Of a stretch of 64,000 nt of DNA, positions 48,731 through 60,900 are shown piece after piece; positions within the stretch are counted from its first letter, which is position 1, and each line of letters opens with the position of its first letter. Made by a program: the position numbers and the translations under genes. This stretch comes from Sphaerolaimus hirsutus (Eukaryota > Nematoda > Chromadorea > Monhysterida > Sphaerolaimidae), in the NCBI GenBank assembly GCA_964036195.1, contig OZ038458.1, positions 12,041,832 through 12,105,831 on the forward strand, read 5' to 3'. The notes beneath the pieces are model-generated. The model saw nothing but the letters and a program-made list of their open reading frames with translations. It was not told the origin of the DNA and ran no database searches.

Positions 48731-49602
48731 CACGCCGATGGTGGTGATCATGCTGAAATCGTGTAAAGATGATTAAAACCAACCAAATGTAGACGCTGTG
48801 AGAGGGGTCTCCAAGTGGGGGTTGGAGTGGGTTACACCCCAAATCTACCTACATATCCTTGACCCTGCTCAGCTATCTACCTATCCCAGAGCAAAATTTT
48901 TGGCAACTATTCCCCGAATCGCTTAGCAGTATACTTATCTGGTATTTGAGTGATTTTTCAGGTAAATATTTATCTATTTATCTGGTGGAGCGATTTGCTA
49001 TCTAACAAAACCTCGCGAGGGTGGAAATTCGGGAGACCCCTGCGCTACACCTATAAATGCTGATATGTGTATGCCTTTGAATGTATGTACAAAAAAATAT
49101 ATCATTTACTGTGCCACATTGAGATTGAGCTGCGAAAATAAACAACGTTCCTTACATCAAATCCTGATACTTTTCATCTTTATTCGTTTGAACACTGGAA
49201 TCAGTGAAGTTTGCTGTGGTATAATACTTGGCGCTGCTATTATAATTCATGTGACCAGTGTTTTGAGCAATCGCGCTTGATTGTTTACCGATGTTTCACT
49301 GCGGTTGGTGATCAATGGGTTTTCCCTCGATTTTGAAAAAAATGAAACTGATGGGGAGTACCCGGAGGGTGCTTTCTTACGGTTCAGAGGGACTGGCCCA
49401 ATTCAAAAAACACGGTCAAATGGAAATAACTCCGTCAAAACTTTAGTCCTAAGTTCAGTCAAATTGCGTGCACAGTTTGCTAATCTACGTTAATTTTTAT
49501 CTACAATATTTAGTGACTAATTACCCGAAAAATTGCAACATTTCTTTAATAAAAGTGCAGTTTTTGAACTTTTATAAACTTGCAGCCTAGGTACCTCCAA
49601 CT
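48731..49602. other. LENG1-bL20m spacer with CAGGGGTCTC element
   Basis: Holds a CAGGGGTCTCC-family element (about 48808-49042, ends AGGGGTCTCCAAG and GGGAGACCCCTG) and otherwise AT-rich sequence. ATTAAA at 48772-48777, 42 bp after the LENG1 stop, could serve as a poly-A signal. A strong acceptor sequence (see 49567-49585) lies 17 bp before the bL20m start. Confidence 0.5.
49567..49585 (+). promoter_or_regulatory. Splice-acceptor-like site just upstream of the bL20m start
   Basis: A pyrimidine- and T-rich stretch ending TGCAG at 49585 lies 17 bases before the ATG at 49603. No donor for it is evident. This is where a trans-splice acceptor would sit, but a 5' UTR intron would look the same. 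Confidence 0.35.
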
Positions 49603-51743
49603 ATGCGTTGCACGGCGCTGTGCTGCGTGCGGCGCTTTTTAAACTCGCCCCACGACCATCTCAAGCCGTTGCCAAAATCGGACAGATTTCAGAAGAAGGA
49701 ACGCGTGTTTAGGTACACCGCGGTGAGTCTGTATTTGCTTGTGGCGTCATCCCGAATGGGACCTTGCCGAGTTTGTTTAGTGGCGTGTGTGGCGCTATTC
49801 CGTAACCAGTCATTTCTATTCGTGCCGCGTCGGGTGCACACTATAAACCTAGTTGACCACACAATTAGTGTCAGTTAAATTTTGGCTAATTATGATTTAA
49901 ATCCTTTCCTATGTGATAGATAATAGTAAATTTTCTATCGTGACACTTAATTTCTATTGTTTCTGTTGAGTGTGATGCTTCAAAAATAGTTTGTGTTATT
50001 CAGTTCACATTTATTTGTGGTGTCAATTAGTGCCTGTTGGGGTGGGGCCACCCAGACGAGTTTAATTCAACAGTGTCAAGTGCCATATTTTCGAAGTGCT
50101 TGGTACTATTGGTTTATTCTGTTTCTATTGGTACTTGGTATATTCTGTTTCTTATTGTGTTCTGTCGTTATCACTACTTCCTAACTGCTGCCGCCGCAGT
50201 GGCTGAACGACGACTCGCGGGAGGCGTATAAATTGGCTTTTCGCCGCGGCCAGAAGATCTTCCAACACGAGACTGAAAAGCGATACGACGCCAGTAATAA
50301 AAGGAGACACGTGCGTCTCTTTCACTTTTGGTTGCTGCAGCGTTGAGCCTATCGATTTGATTTTACGCAGTGGTCCGAGGTTCGTGTCGAGGCGGCAGCT
50401 GAGGAACACCTCTTGGAGATCAGGCATTTCAAGTCCGTCATGGGCAAGGTGGGTTTTGTTGGATGTTGTTCGATTGGTGCCAACTAGGGTGTCAATAAAA
50501 ACTATCTACGGAAACGGAATCCATTTTGCACTTGCCGGAAAACGGAAACGGAAATTTTTTTCGCAATTGCCGGGAAACGGAAACAGACAAAATTTGATGA
50601 AATTCTGCTGGAAACAGAAAAAAATTGCTGAAATTTTGCCGGAAACAGAAAAAATTCCCATAATTGAGAACCTGCATGCATGTTTACCAGTTTGGCTGAA
50701 TCATAAAACAGAAAGTTGAGCCAGGAAAGGGAATAAATTTGAAAAACAGACAAATGAGCTGGAAAACGGAAAAGGGCGAAAAAACTGAAAATTTAGCCGG
50801 AAAACTGACAATGAGCCGGAAAAACGGAAACGGAAAAAATATTTGCAGCTGGAAAACAGAAACGGAAAAAAATTGCCTGCGGAAACGGAAAACTGAATTT
50901 TGACACCTAGTGCCAACTGGTTGAAACGGCATCTTAGTTCAATCCAAATCCTTACAATATTCACTTTAGTCTATGCCCTGGGTTCAAGCGCGATTTTGGC
51001 GCCTCGCGCTATTTTTCCGTATACCGCCATTTTTTCCTCGTGGCGCCATTTTCACTGGCGCTTTTCTATCACTAGTGTGCGCCATGGACTGAATACCAAA
51101 AACTGCCTTTTCAGTTGAACATCATGTTGGACGCGCACACCCTCGCTGATCTCGCCATCTGGGAGCCGAGGACCTTCAAGGTAATTATTACACATTCATC
51201 GCATCCAGGACTTTGAGCGGGGGCCTCCCCTAAAATTTTACCTACAGAGTGACAGAATGGCGCCATTAGTAGGCGCTACGCCATGGCGCCATTGGCGTTG
51301 ACGCTAGCGCCGTGAAACGCTGTTAAAGCGCCAAGCTCAATAATGGGCTGTATTTTCAAGGATTTGCGTCTAGATGAAGCGATTTATGATAATACTCTGC
51401 ATGTTGTAAAGACATAAATGCGCGGTGTCAAGCGCACCTTGATATTTATAATAGCCGTCTCTGTGGAAAAAGTCATTCCTACATTCACCAACCAAATTAC
51501 CAACCCAACCTCCCGCAGTCTCTGGTGGAAATGTGTCGTCAGGTGGGATTGGAACATGAGCACAGGTCAATTCGACAGCCAGTTCTCGACGCCGAGTCTC
51601 CCAATTGGAACGCGTACCAAATCCAAGTTGACAGTCTGTATGACCAGTTGAAAAAGCCAAATCGCTTTGGCGTCGTTTATAAGAGGGGAACGTCTCGCGA
51701 TTACCGTAATCGACCCAGATTGCTTCGTGGGGATGAGTATTGA
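49603..51743 (+). CDS. MRPL20: Mitochondrial large-subunit ribosomal protein bL20m
   Basis: Five exons join in phase: 49603-49722, 50200-50310, 50371-50448, 51115-51180 and 51519-51743, giving 199 residues (vertebrate bL20m about 149). bL20 hallmarks: ERVFRYTAWLN with AYKLAFRRGQKIF in the rRNA-binding helix, WSEVRVEAAAEEH, FKSVMGKLNIMLD and the very conserved LADLAIWEPRTFKSLVEM. The N-terminus before residue 25 is basic with scattered cysteines, as expected for a mitochondrial presequence. A C-terminal extension of about 66 residues (contains NWNAYQIQVDSLYDQLKKP) is beyond the bacterial core and probably lineage-specific. bL20 binds 23S-type rRNA and is needed for large-subunit assembly. Intron 3 contains a TAGGGTGTCA-family element. 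The stop is only 192 bp before the NUP93 ATG. Confidence 0.88.
50485..50909. mobile_element. hAT-like TAGGGTGTCA element in bL20m intron 3
   Basis: Ends TAGGGTGTCAATAAAA and TTTTGACACCTA, flanked by GTGCCAAC on both sides (exact 8-bp duplication). The core is GGAAACGGAAA-type units with the same unique centre (CCAGTTTGGCTG) as 17445-18057. Confidence 0.85.
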
Positions 51744-51819
51744 TGATAGATTGTTCGATTGAATATGATGGATAATGAATTATGGAATGGTCATGTGTTC
51801 GATGTTTGATCATTTGGTT

Positions 51820-51839
51820 CTTTGTTGTTGTCTTTGCAG
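51820..51839 (+). promoter_or_regulatory. Splice-acceptor-like site between bL20m and NUP93
   Basis: TTCTTTGTTGTTGTCTTTGCAG ends at 51839, 96 bp after the bL20m stop and 96 bp before the NUP93 ATG. It is the best polypyrimidine acceptor in the area and serves no exon of either gene. It could be a trans-splice acceptor or the end of a 5' UTR intron. Confidence 0.4.
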
Positions 51840-51935
51840 CAATATCTCTGGCGATTTATACCGTTGGCGTTGACTTTGCAATTTTTTCATTTGGGATAAA
51901 ACGAAAGTCACAGAATTCCGGATCATTCGCTCGAT

Positions 51936-54900
51936 ATGGATCTCAGCACACTCTTGGACCGTGCCAGAAAACTGCCCAAGTCGTCTAACGTCAGTTTTGG
52001 TTTTTAATTGTCAGCTTGCTGGGCGTTGGCTCTGATTACGTCTATTTTTACGTCCTCTGGAGTTGAGTGTTTGGGTTTCTGGCGTTGTGGGACAATTTCA
52101 TCGCTACTATTGCAGACTAACTTTGGGGCGGCTGCGACTGCGCGACCCGCTGCGGGTGGCGATCACCTATCGTGAGTCATTTCATGACTGTCTCTTGCCG
52201 AATTTTTTATTTATCCCAAATGGTTCTCACTATAGATTTATCAGTTCTGCAAACGGAATCTTGTTTCTGTGAGGTCTGTTTTTTTATCCGATTTTGATGA
52301 TCGATATCTCGCCCATTTCTGGTGAGATCCGTGTTCAATGGGGTCGTTTTGATGGATATTGAGCATCAAATTTGAAGCATCGGCATGAAATTCCAAGACA
52401 AAAAAAAATTACGAACAAAAACATTGTATGATTGTCATTGTATCTGTGAAAGGCGGCAAGTCAAGCACCCAGTCAGGTAGTGCCGCCCTAAACCTTACCA
52501 CACTTCCAAACGCCCCTTTCTACAGTCGCCTACGTCTGCGGGCCGACCTGCCGCAGCTGTCCGAGCGACTGCGCTCACAGCAGCAGCACGAACAGCATGC
52601 GGCCGAGGTGTCCGCGCCGCAGCGACCGCTGGGCGACGAGCGCGCCGCGGCCGCCGCCGCAGACACGTCGCTCAGCTTGGACGCGTACCTCTCCGGCGCC
52701 ACTGAGAGGGTGCTCAGCGATTTAGTGGATGAGACCCTGCAGCAGGTGATCATTATTGTTGGGGGTCTGGTTAATTGCCTATTGCCCCGGGGTTGTCAAA
52801 AGTACTGAACTTTTTAGGTAAAGTATTAGGTTGTAAACTAAATAACCTTAATTTTTTTTCGATTTCACATTCATGCGTCCCATTCTGTTGTACATTGGCG
52901 GATATAAATGCCGTTCGAGTATGTTGGGGTTTGGGGTTGGGGCTATGACCAAATCTTTTTGTTTCTTCGAATAATCCCCCAGTCCCGAGATAAGGGGGGT
53001 CTATAAGAAGGTGGTCATTTTGAATGGCCGATCTGGACGTTGGAAGCTCCATACATCAGCCATTTCTGGGCCGATTTGGGCCGATCAACGCTTAAAATGA
53101 TCGGTAAAACTTTCGGATTTCATTTTTGTGGTCGGATTAGTGATGTAAGTGAAGCAAATCTTCTCCCATCGGAGATGCGTCAAGGGTACTTCTATGTGTA
53201 GAGAAAGGCCGAGGGTGTCACAGTGTGTTGGACTCAGGGCTAAAATGTATGGATTTCTATTTAAAAAAACAAGGAGAAATGGCAGAACTCTGCAAGCTCA
53301 CACATGAACAGCTGAGAGGCTGTATGCTGTATGACTTCTGCACTGGGCTGAGCGCAGCGGAATCACATCGCTGGGTCAAATCAGCATACGAAATTCAAAC
53401 ATCACTAATCTGACCACAAAAATGGAATCTGTGGGTTCTACCAATCATTTTAAGTGTTGATCGATCCAAATCGGCCCAGAAATGGCCGATTTATGGAGCT
53501 TCAAAGTCAAAATGACCACCTTTTTATAGACCCCCCTTATCTCGGGACTGGGGGATTATTCGAGGAAACACAAAGATTTAGTCATAGTCCCAACCCCAAA
53601 CCCCAACATACTCGAATGGCAACCATATCCGCCAATGTACAACAGAATGGGACGCATGAATGTGAAGTCGCAAAAAAATTAAGGTTATTTAGTTTACAAC
53701 CTAATATAAGTGTTTTTATTTTACCCACCGCTGACTACAGAAAACGTAAAGTAAAATTTTTTCTTTGACACTGCACGAAAGGTGAGTAAACTACTGCTTT
53801 CAGGGAAAACTTAAAAGTCAGCATTTTTCCACAGAAAGCGTAAAAGTGAGTAGGTTTTCAATTTTTACTCAAAGATGTGTTTTTTTCTGTTGATAAGTAT
53901 TTCTTAGGAAAATGTCAGTTGTTTTCTATGCCATTTAGGGACGTACGCAGGATTTTTGAGCGGGGGGGCGGATTGTATACGGAGCCCGGCGAACGAGGGG
54001 GAGGGGCGGAGCCCCCCCCCCCCTAAAATTTGGCTCTGTAGTAAAGGAATGGAGCCATGGCGCTGGCGCCATTTGTAGGCGCATGCGCCATGGCAGTATT
54101 GGTGTTGGCGCTGGCGCCAACGTATACTATATAGGTATCTATTAAGACCTATTTATGTTGCACGGCACACTCAAATTTTCAGTTGCAGTTCGAACACTTT
54201 TTCAAGGGTGGAATTCAAAAGGCAGAATTAAAAACGGGGGCGGAATCCAAAAACGTTCGAACTGCCCTCGATTTCAATTCCGCACATGAAACGTTCGAAC
54301 ACTTTGCACGATGGCGGAATTGCCCCGGATTGTGCATGGGCAGAATTATTTCAGACAGGTAGGAAAGTGCAAAATGTCTGAACCGCCCTTGGAATTCCGC
54401 CTTGGCGGAACTCAAAAACGTCCGAACTGCCCTTGACAATTTTGAGTGTGCAGTGCGCCATCTAGGCAAGAAAACATTGGGACACTTTCTAGAGGGTGGA
54501 ATTCAGTTTCGGTTTACACAAATATGCCACACGGTGAACTTCAATATCTTTTAAACAAGTGGGTATTACTAAAAAATTACTCTATTCATTTTTGAAGACA
54601 AAGCCTGCATCTACCTATAAAATTTTTTTCACATATATATTTGGTAAGATAAATAAATAAGATGTGCTTCTCATAACAACCTTCTCTAAAGGGCGTATCT
54701 CTTAAGTCAAGGGCGGAATTGAAAGTGTCCCAATGTTTTTGAAACGTTTATTTATGATATGCAAATGGACAAAAACTGTGTGAATTCATCCGGATTCGTG
54801 TGAACTTCATCCGAATGTCCCAAAAATGCCACATTTTTCACAAATAAAAATGTTCGAACCGCCCTTGGAGTTCTGCCTTGGCGGAACTCAAAAACGTTCG

Positions 54901-57900
54901 AACCGCCCTTGAAAATTTTGAGTGTGCGGTGCGCCTATAGTTACTATAACCACGTTGGGCACTTTTATAATGCTTTTTTGACTCCTGAAATTATACATTA
55001 AACAACGAGGTGGGGTTTGCGCGCAAAAATCTTTTCAAATACCTACAAAATCGCTTTACAAAAGTGCCATTCCTGGCAAATTTTTATGACCGGCCCGGGA
55101 ACGTGGGGGCGGCCGCCCCCCCCCCCCGCCCCCCCCCCTGCGTACGTCCTTGCCCCCATTGATTTTCGTTTGTTATGCTGTAAATGCCATTTAAATACGT
55201 TTTCTGTAATCGCGTACTTTCAAACAGTACGCCTAAATGTGAGTACTAGGGATGACCGAAAAATGTTTTTTTAACGACCCTGTTGTTTTTAAAAGACATT
55301 TTTTTAAACATGTTTTTTTTAATAAATAAAGCGGGGTTTTTTAAAGCTCCCAAATATGGTTATGGGTCAACATATACAGGTATATCAGACAATTGCCAGT
55401 ACTTTGTGATGCTAAATATGTGGAGCCATGGGATAGCAAGTTAAATGGTTATTTCTGTCAAAAATATCCATTTTTTGTCGACTTGTTACTTATATCGCTT
55501 TTTGTCAATGTTTGTGACTTCAAGTCAAGTTTTGCATGGAATAGTGCTTGAATAAGGTTATAAGAGAAGGCTAATACATTGACACTGATGTTTCACACTG
55601 TAGAAGTATGTGGGAGCATATTGGCTGGATATTATATACTACACTAACATATCACGGCTTATTATTACATAATAGCACAATAAACAAATGGAAGCTTTCA
55701 CACTAAAAATGCCCAAAACCAATGAAAACAACCACCGATGGTAATGTGCATGTGAAATTGCGCGCAAAAAATGTAAAATACCTAGTAAACACCTTCCGGG
55801 TCACGTCCGGCAGCCATTTTTTGATTTTACTTCTTATATCCTATCCCCAGTTCTACGGCGCCCCCGAGGCTGAAACTTGAGGGAGATATTGGCGCAACCC
55901 CCTCTACTTCGCATGAATTGGGGGGGGGGGGGTCGCCGCGACCCCCCCAATTCATGCGAAGTAGAGGGGGGTTGCGACAATATCTCCCCCAAGTTTCAGC
56001 CTCGGGGGCGCCGTAGAACTGGGGATAGGATATAAGAAGTAAAATAAAAAAATGGCTGCCGGACGTGACCGGGAAGGTGTTTACATAGTACAAAAAAAAT
56101 TTGCTGATTTTTTTAAAACGGTTTCGATGTCTCTGTTTTTTTAAACAAACATTTTTTTAATAAAGGAAGGTTAAAAAAACATCGGCCATCCCTAGTGAGT
56201 ACAGGTCCTTTTTCCAATGGAAACTTTAACGTATTTACTCAGTACTCAAGTATACTCCGGTTACTTAACACCTTGCACGCGTGGTTCCCGCCGGAAGTGT
56301 GCCAATGATGGTTAACGCGTGCGAGTTTCATAAAAAGATGACAAAGTTGATTCTTGTTATAATGTTATTCATTAACATATTCACATGGATGAATTTTTTC
56401 ATCTTTTTTACGGAAATCCCATGATTTAATAATCATTGGCACGCTTCCAACACGAGACATAAATCAGTGCGAGGGCAGAGTATCATGTACGCCGAGTATA
56501 AACGTAAATACGTTTTAACAACTATGTTTGCTCGCTGTCTCAAACGTTGGGCTTTCCAGACAATGACCGAGGTGGAATCGTCGCAACAACGCCGCCTCGC
56601 CGCCGACTGGACCGCGTACAAGCGACGACTGCTGGGCGCGGTGCCCGACGCCAGTTTTGCCGCCGCCGTCGACGCGTCGTTTTCTGCAGGCGAAAATATG
56701 CAGATGCAGAAAGTTTGCACGCGGCAGCTGGGCGCCCGTCGCACCGCAATGAACCACGTACAGATGGTCTTTGCAAGTGGGGTGCGTAGTACGCTTATTC
56801 TGATACTTCTTTCATACAATTTCATGAACGTGACTCGTGAGTGACAATGCCGGTTTGGCATGTTCACTTACACCTGTAAGAAGAACTTGAAATTTATAGC
56901 CGTGAGGTGACAGGGGCAGCACTTTTCTAGTGTGCGGATGCAAGTACAGACTCACTTGGGTGGGGTCTAAATACATTTTATGCTTTAGCAGGCCATACTG
57001 CTCCCGCTTACGTTTGTGATGTAGGTAAACTGGGTATTATCTAATGTAGTGCTAATTACATAACTTGGTTATGTTTCCGCAGGTGGAGAAATACGTGGAC
57101 GAAGTTGTGGCCAACAACGACCTGCCGCCAGCACAGCAGTTGCACGAAGTGCTCGCCGACGCCGCAAGCTCCCTCTCTGACAGTGTCCGTTGAATTGTCC
57201 CACATTCACTATCCACTATCGACCTGCACGCCGCATGGTGCTACGCAGGTGGGCAGCGACATGTGGCAGCAGGTGCGCTGCATACTCGCTTCCGGCCGCC
57301 CCGCTACCGACACTGTCCAGCCAGCTGAGTACAGACAGTCAGTGCAATGGCGACACGCGCTCATTGGAAGGGCGCTGCAGTACCTTGAAAAGAAGTTCGT
57401 GAAGTTTTTGGTTAATACCGTATTTGCTTGAATTCCTCCTTTTGAAAGATACCCGGCTGTAAGACTAATGGGGAAAAATAATTCTCCCCTTGAATAATTC
57501 CCTCTTAAAACATATGATTTATTTGTTGTGTCCAATTTGAACAAAAATGACACGTTATTGTGTTTAATAAAGCATATTTCGTGGAATGACTGGATAGAAA
57601 CATTCTTGAAAATTTTGACGAAATAAAAATCCCTCCCCTTGAATCATTCCCCCTCGAATAGTGCCCCCCTCCCCCTCTCAAAAAAGTTTGACGAAATAAT
57701 AATTTTCCATGGGAATTATTCAAGCAAATATGGTATTTATATGGTGCAGCAACATAGCTTAGTGCATTTTATTCTGCACTCAGCTTTGACGCTCACATGG
57801 AATCGACGGCGGAGCGACATTTGTCGACCGCGCGGCGCGGCGGCGTGCCGGGCGGCTTGGAGCGTGCGGTCGCCTACGTGAATGTGCTCATGCCCAATGG

Positions 57901-60900
57901 CAACTATCAGGGTGATGAGGATGGGCTGAGAGCCATGCAGAGGTTAGGGCCCACACCATAGTTGGTCAAACGTATTTACTCTATAAATACGTATACTCGA
58001 GTACTGCGTCGATAAGTTTACGTTTCCTCGCGAAAAACTCACTTACTATCGTACTTTTTGAAAGTACGCGTGTATATAAAACGTATTTTACGTAAGGGAT
58101 AGAAAATGTCATTTTGCCAAACAAAAAGTGACAAACATAAGACATTTTCCTAAGAAATACTTAGCAGGAGAAAAAACATCTTTATTAAAATTACCAGAGT
58201 AAAAATAGGGAAAATACTAATTTTCACGTTTTCTGTATACCCGTTTTTACGTTTTCCCCTGAAAAAAACTCGTTTTTACGTTTTCTTTGGAAAAAAAGTG
58301 TTTTACTCACGTTTTACGCAGTGTAAAATAATTTAAAAAATACGTTTTCTGTACTCACGGGTGTGTAAACGAAAAATACTTTACGTTTACGTTTACTTAA
58401 TAAAGTTAGTACTTTTAAAACAACTCTGGTTCACACGACACGGGAGTTTTTGTCGATGTTGCACAGTAAACGGTTGGTAGCAGCAGAGCGGCTTGTGACA
58501 GTGTTTTGACGCTCAACGATGATGCTCAACGACTTCACAGGTGCCCCTTGTGGCCAACGGTGTTCTACTGCCTCCGCGCGGGCGACCTGCCGGGTGCCGT
58601 GCGCGCACTGCAGTCCGCCGCGGACTCCAGCCCACTCGTAGCCGATCTCGCCGCGGCGCTCAAAACTCTCCAAGACTCAAGTTCAACTGCTGGTGCCGCT
58701 ATTGCTACGCTGCCGGCCGATGTGCTGACCAAATTGAGACTGGAATATAGGAGGAAAGTCAGGCATGGCACAGATCCTTTCAAAAAGTGCGTGTCGCGAT
58801 TTGAAATTATTCATGTTCACTTCCCACAATCCATTTGAGGCATCCAATTATAAAAGTTGACAAGTCCACTTGGTTTGGGCTAAAAATCGACAAGTCCATC
58901 CTACGTCTTCTTTTGTTGGGAAAAAAACACAAGAAATGTGGTGATTCCACTCTGGACACCTATTTCTGAAAGGCGACAAGTCCATAATTTTCCCATAAGG
59001 CAGATTCATCATCCCTGGGAACAAAAATGTTCTCTCGTGCAAGACGTCGACAAGTAAATTTCCCTCCCAAAAACAGTTTTGCTCTGACCGAATGGAATTT
59101 TATGGACACCCCATTTTTCACTTGTCAACATATGGAACTTAATGCAAATTGGACAGGCACCACGGGCCTATAATTGGATCTGAAACTTAAAATACGATTT
59201 ACTCAAAATCGCATTTTGTGGACTTGTCGACTTTTAGAATTAGACGCCTCATTTAATTTTTGTACCCCAATAATTCCCGCTCAGAGCCGTGTACGACGTG
59301 CTGTGCCAGTGCGACCAGTCGACCGAGCACACGGCTGTCGCGTCTAAGTTCGAGGATTGGCTGTGGCTGCGTCTGCGCGCCGCGGCCATGTCGGAAACAG
59401 ATTCGCAACAGCAGCAGCACCAGCGCGACGCCAAGGACAAACCTACGCTGGCCGCCCTTCAGATGCTCATAACGCAGGATTATGGTAGGTCGTTGGGTAG
59501 GGGGCAGGCCTGATACGCACATCTGCCTGATACGCACATTTTCCCGTTTTTTTCACTTGACACTTATTCAAGTGATTTTTAGATATGAGTAAAGTGAAAA
59601 AAGTTGCGCAATGACATTAGTGAACTTTTTCACTTCACTCATATCTGAAAATCACTTGAAAATGTGTCAATTGAAAAAAAAACAGTGAAAAATGCCATTT
59701 TTCACTGTTTTTCACTTGACACATTTTCAAGTGATTTTCAGATATGAGTGAAGTGAAAAAGTTCACTAATGTCATTGCGCAACTTTTTTCACTTTACTCA
59801 TATCTAAAAATCACTTGAATAAGTGTCAAGTGAAAAAAACGGGAAAATGTGCGTATCAGGCAGATGTGCGTATCAGTGCACCCCCGTTGGGTAGAACGAA
59901 GCCGGAAATGAATTAAAGGAATGAAATGAAAAATGAAACTTTAAATTACATATTACATTTGAGGCGTCCAATTCTAAAGTCGACAAGTCCAAAATATGAA
60001 AATTTCGAGTTAGGCCGATCTCGCCGCGGCGCTCAAAACTCTCCAAGACTCAAGTTCAACTGCCGTCATCTCGGGCTACTTCCGCACATTTCTCATTATT
60101 TTCCATAAATTTTTTGACCTCACATGCTTATATACGATGGTGTTAAATTTGACATTTTTGGAGAAAAATGAAAAAAATTGGGCAAGAAGTCGACAAGTCC
60201 ACTTAGTTTTGGGCCAAGAGTCGAGAAGCTCATCCTTCGTCTCCTTTTTTGTTGGTTAAAAAAGCAAGAAATGTGATAAGTCCACCGTGGAAACCGATTT
60301 ATAACTCCATAATTTTCCCATAAGGAAGCCTTGTCATCGCCGGGAACAAAAGTGTTCTCGCATGCAAGAAGCCGACAAGTCCATTTCCCTCCCCGAAACA
60401 GTTTTGCTCTGACCGAAAGGAAGTTTATGGACGCCCCATTTATCACATATACGTTGAGAAAAGGGGATTTGACACTTTATTGTCAACATATGGAACTTAA
60501 TGGAAAGCATGAGAGAGCCAAATTGGACACGCACCGCGGGTCTGGATTTGGGTCTTAAACTTAAAATGCGATTTACTCACAATCGCATTTTGTGGACTTT
60601 TAGAATTCGACGCCTCAATTATTAAGGCAACTTTTTGCAATATCCAGGCGAGCAGCACTTCGTCGGCGGCACCAGCGGCGCGAGCAGCGGCACAGCCGGC
60701 GCGCTCGTGTACTGGCAGGCACTGTGGTTGACTGGGCAACTGGAACGTGCCATAGACTTCGCATGGCGGCGGGCGACCGCGTGCCGCGACGACGTCCTTG
60801 CTGTACTGGCCGTGCACGCGGCTCTGGCGGCGCACGGAGCTAGGCTTCTCATTACTCCAGCTGACTGTCGTGTCAAGATTCGTTAGTTTGATTTGAAATA

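Noticed and set aside
60014-60063. The 50-bp duplicate as an alternative NUP93 exon
   Set aside because: TTAG precedes it, but no donor follows in a useful phase, and the adjacent sequence is transposon-like.
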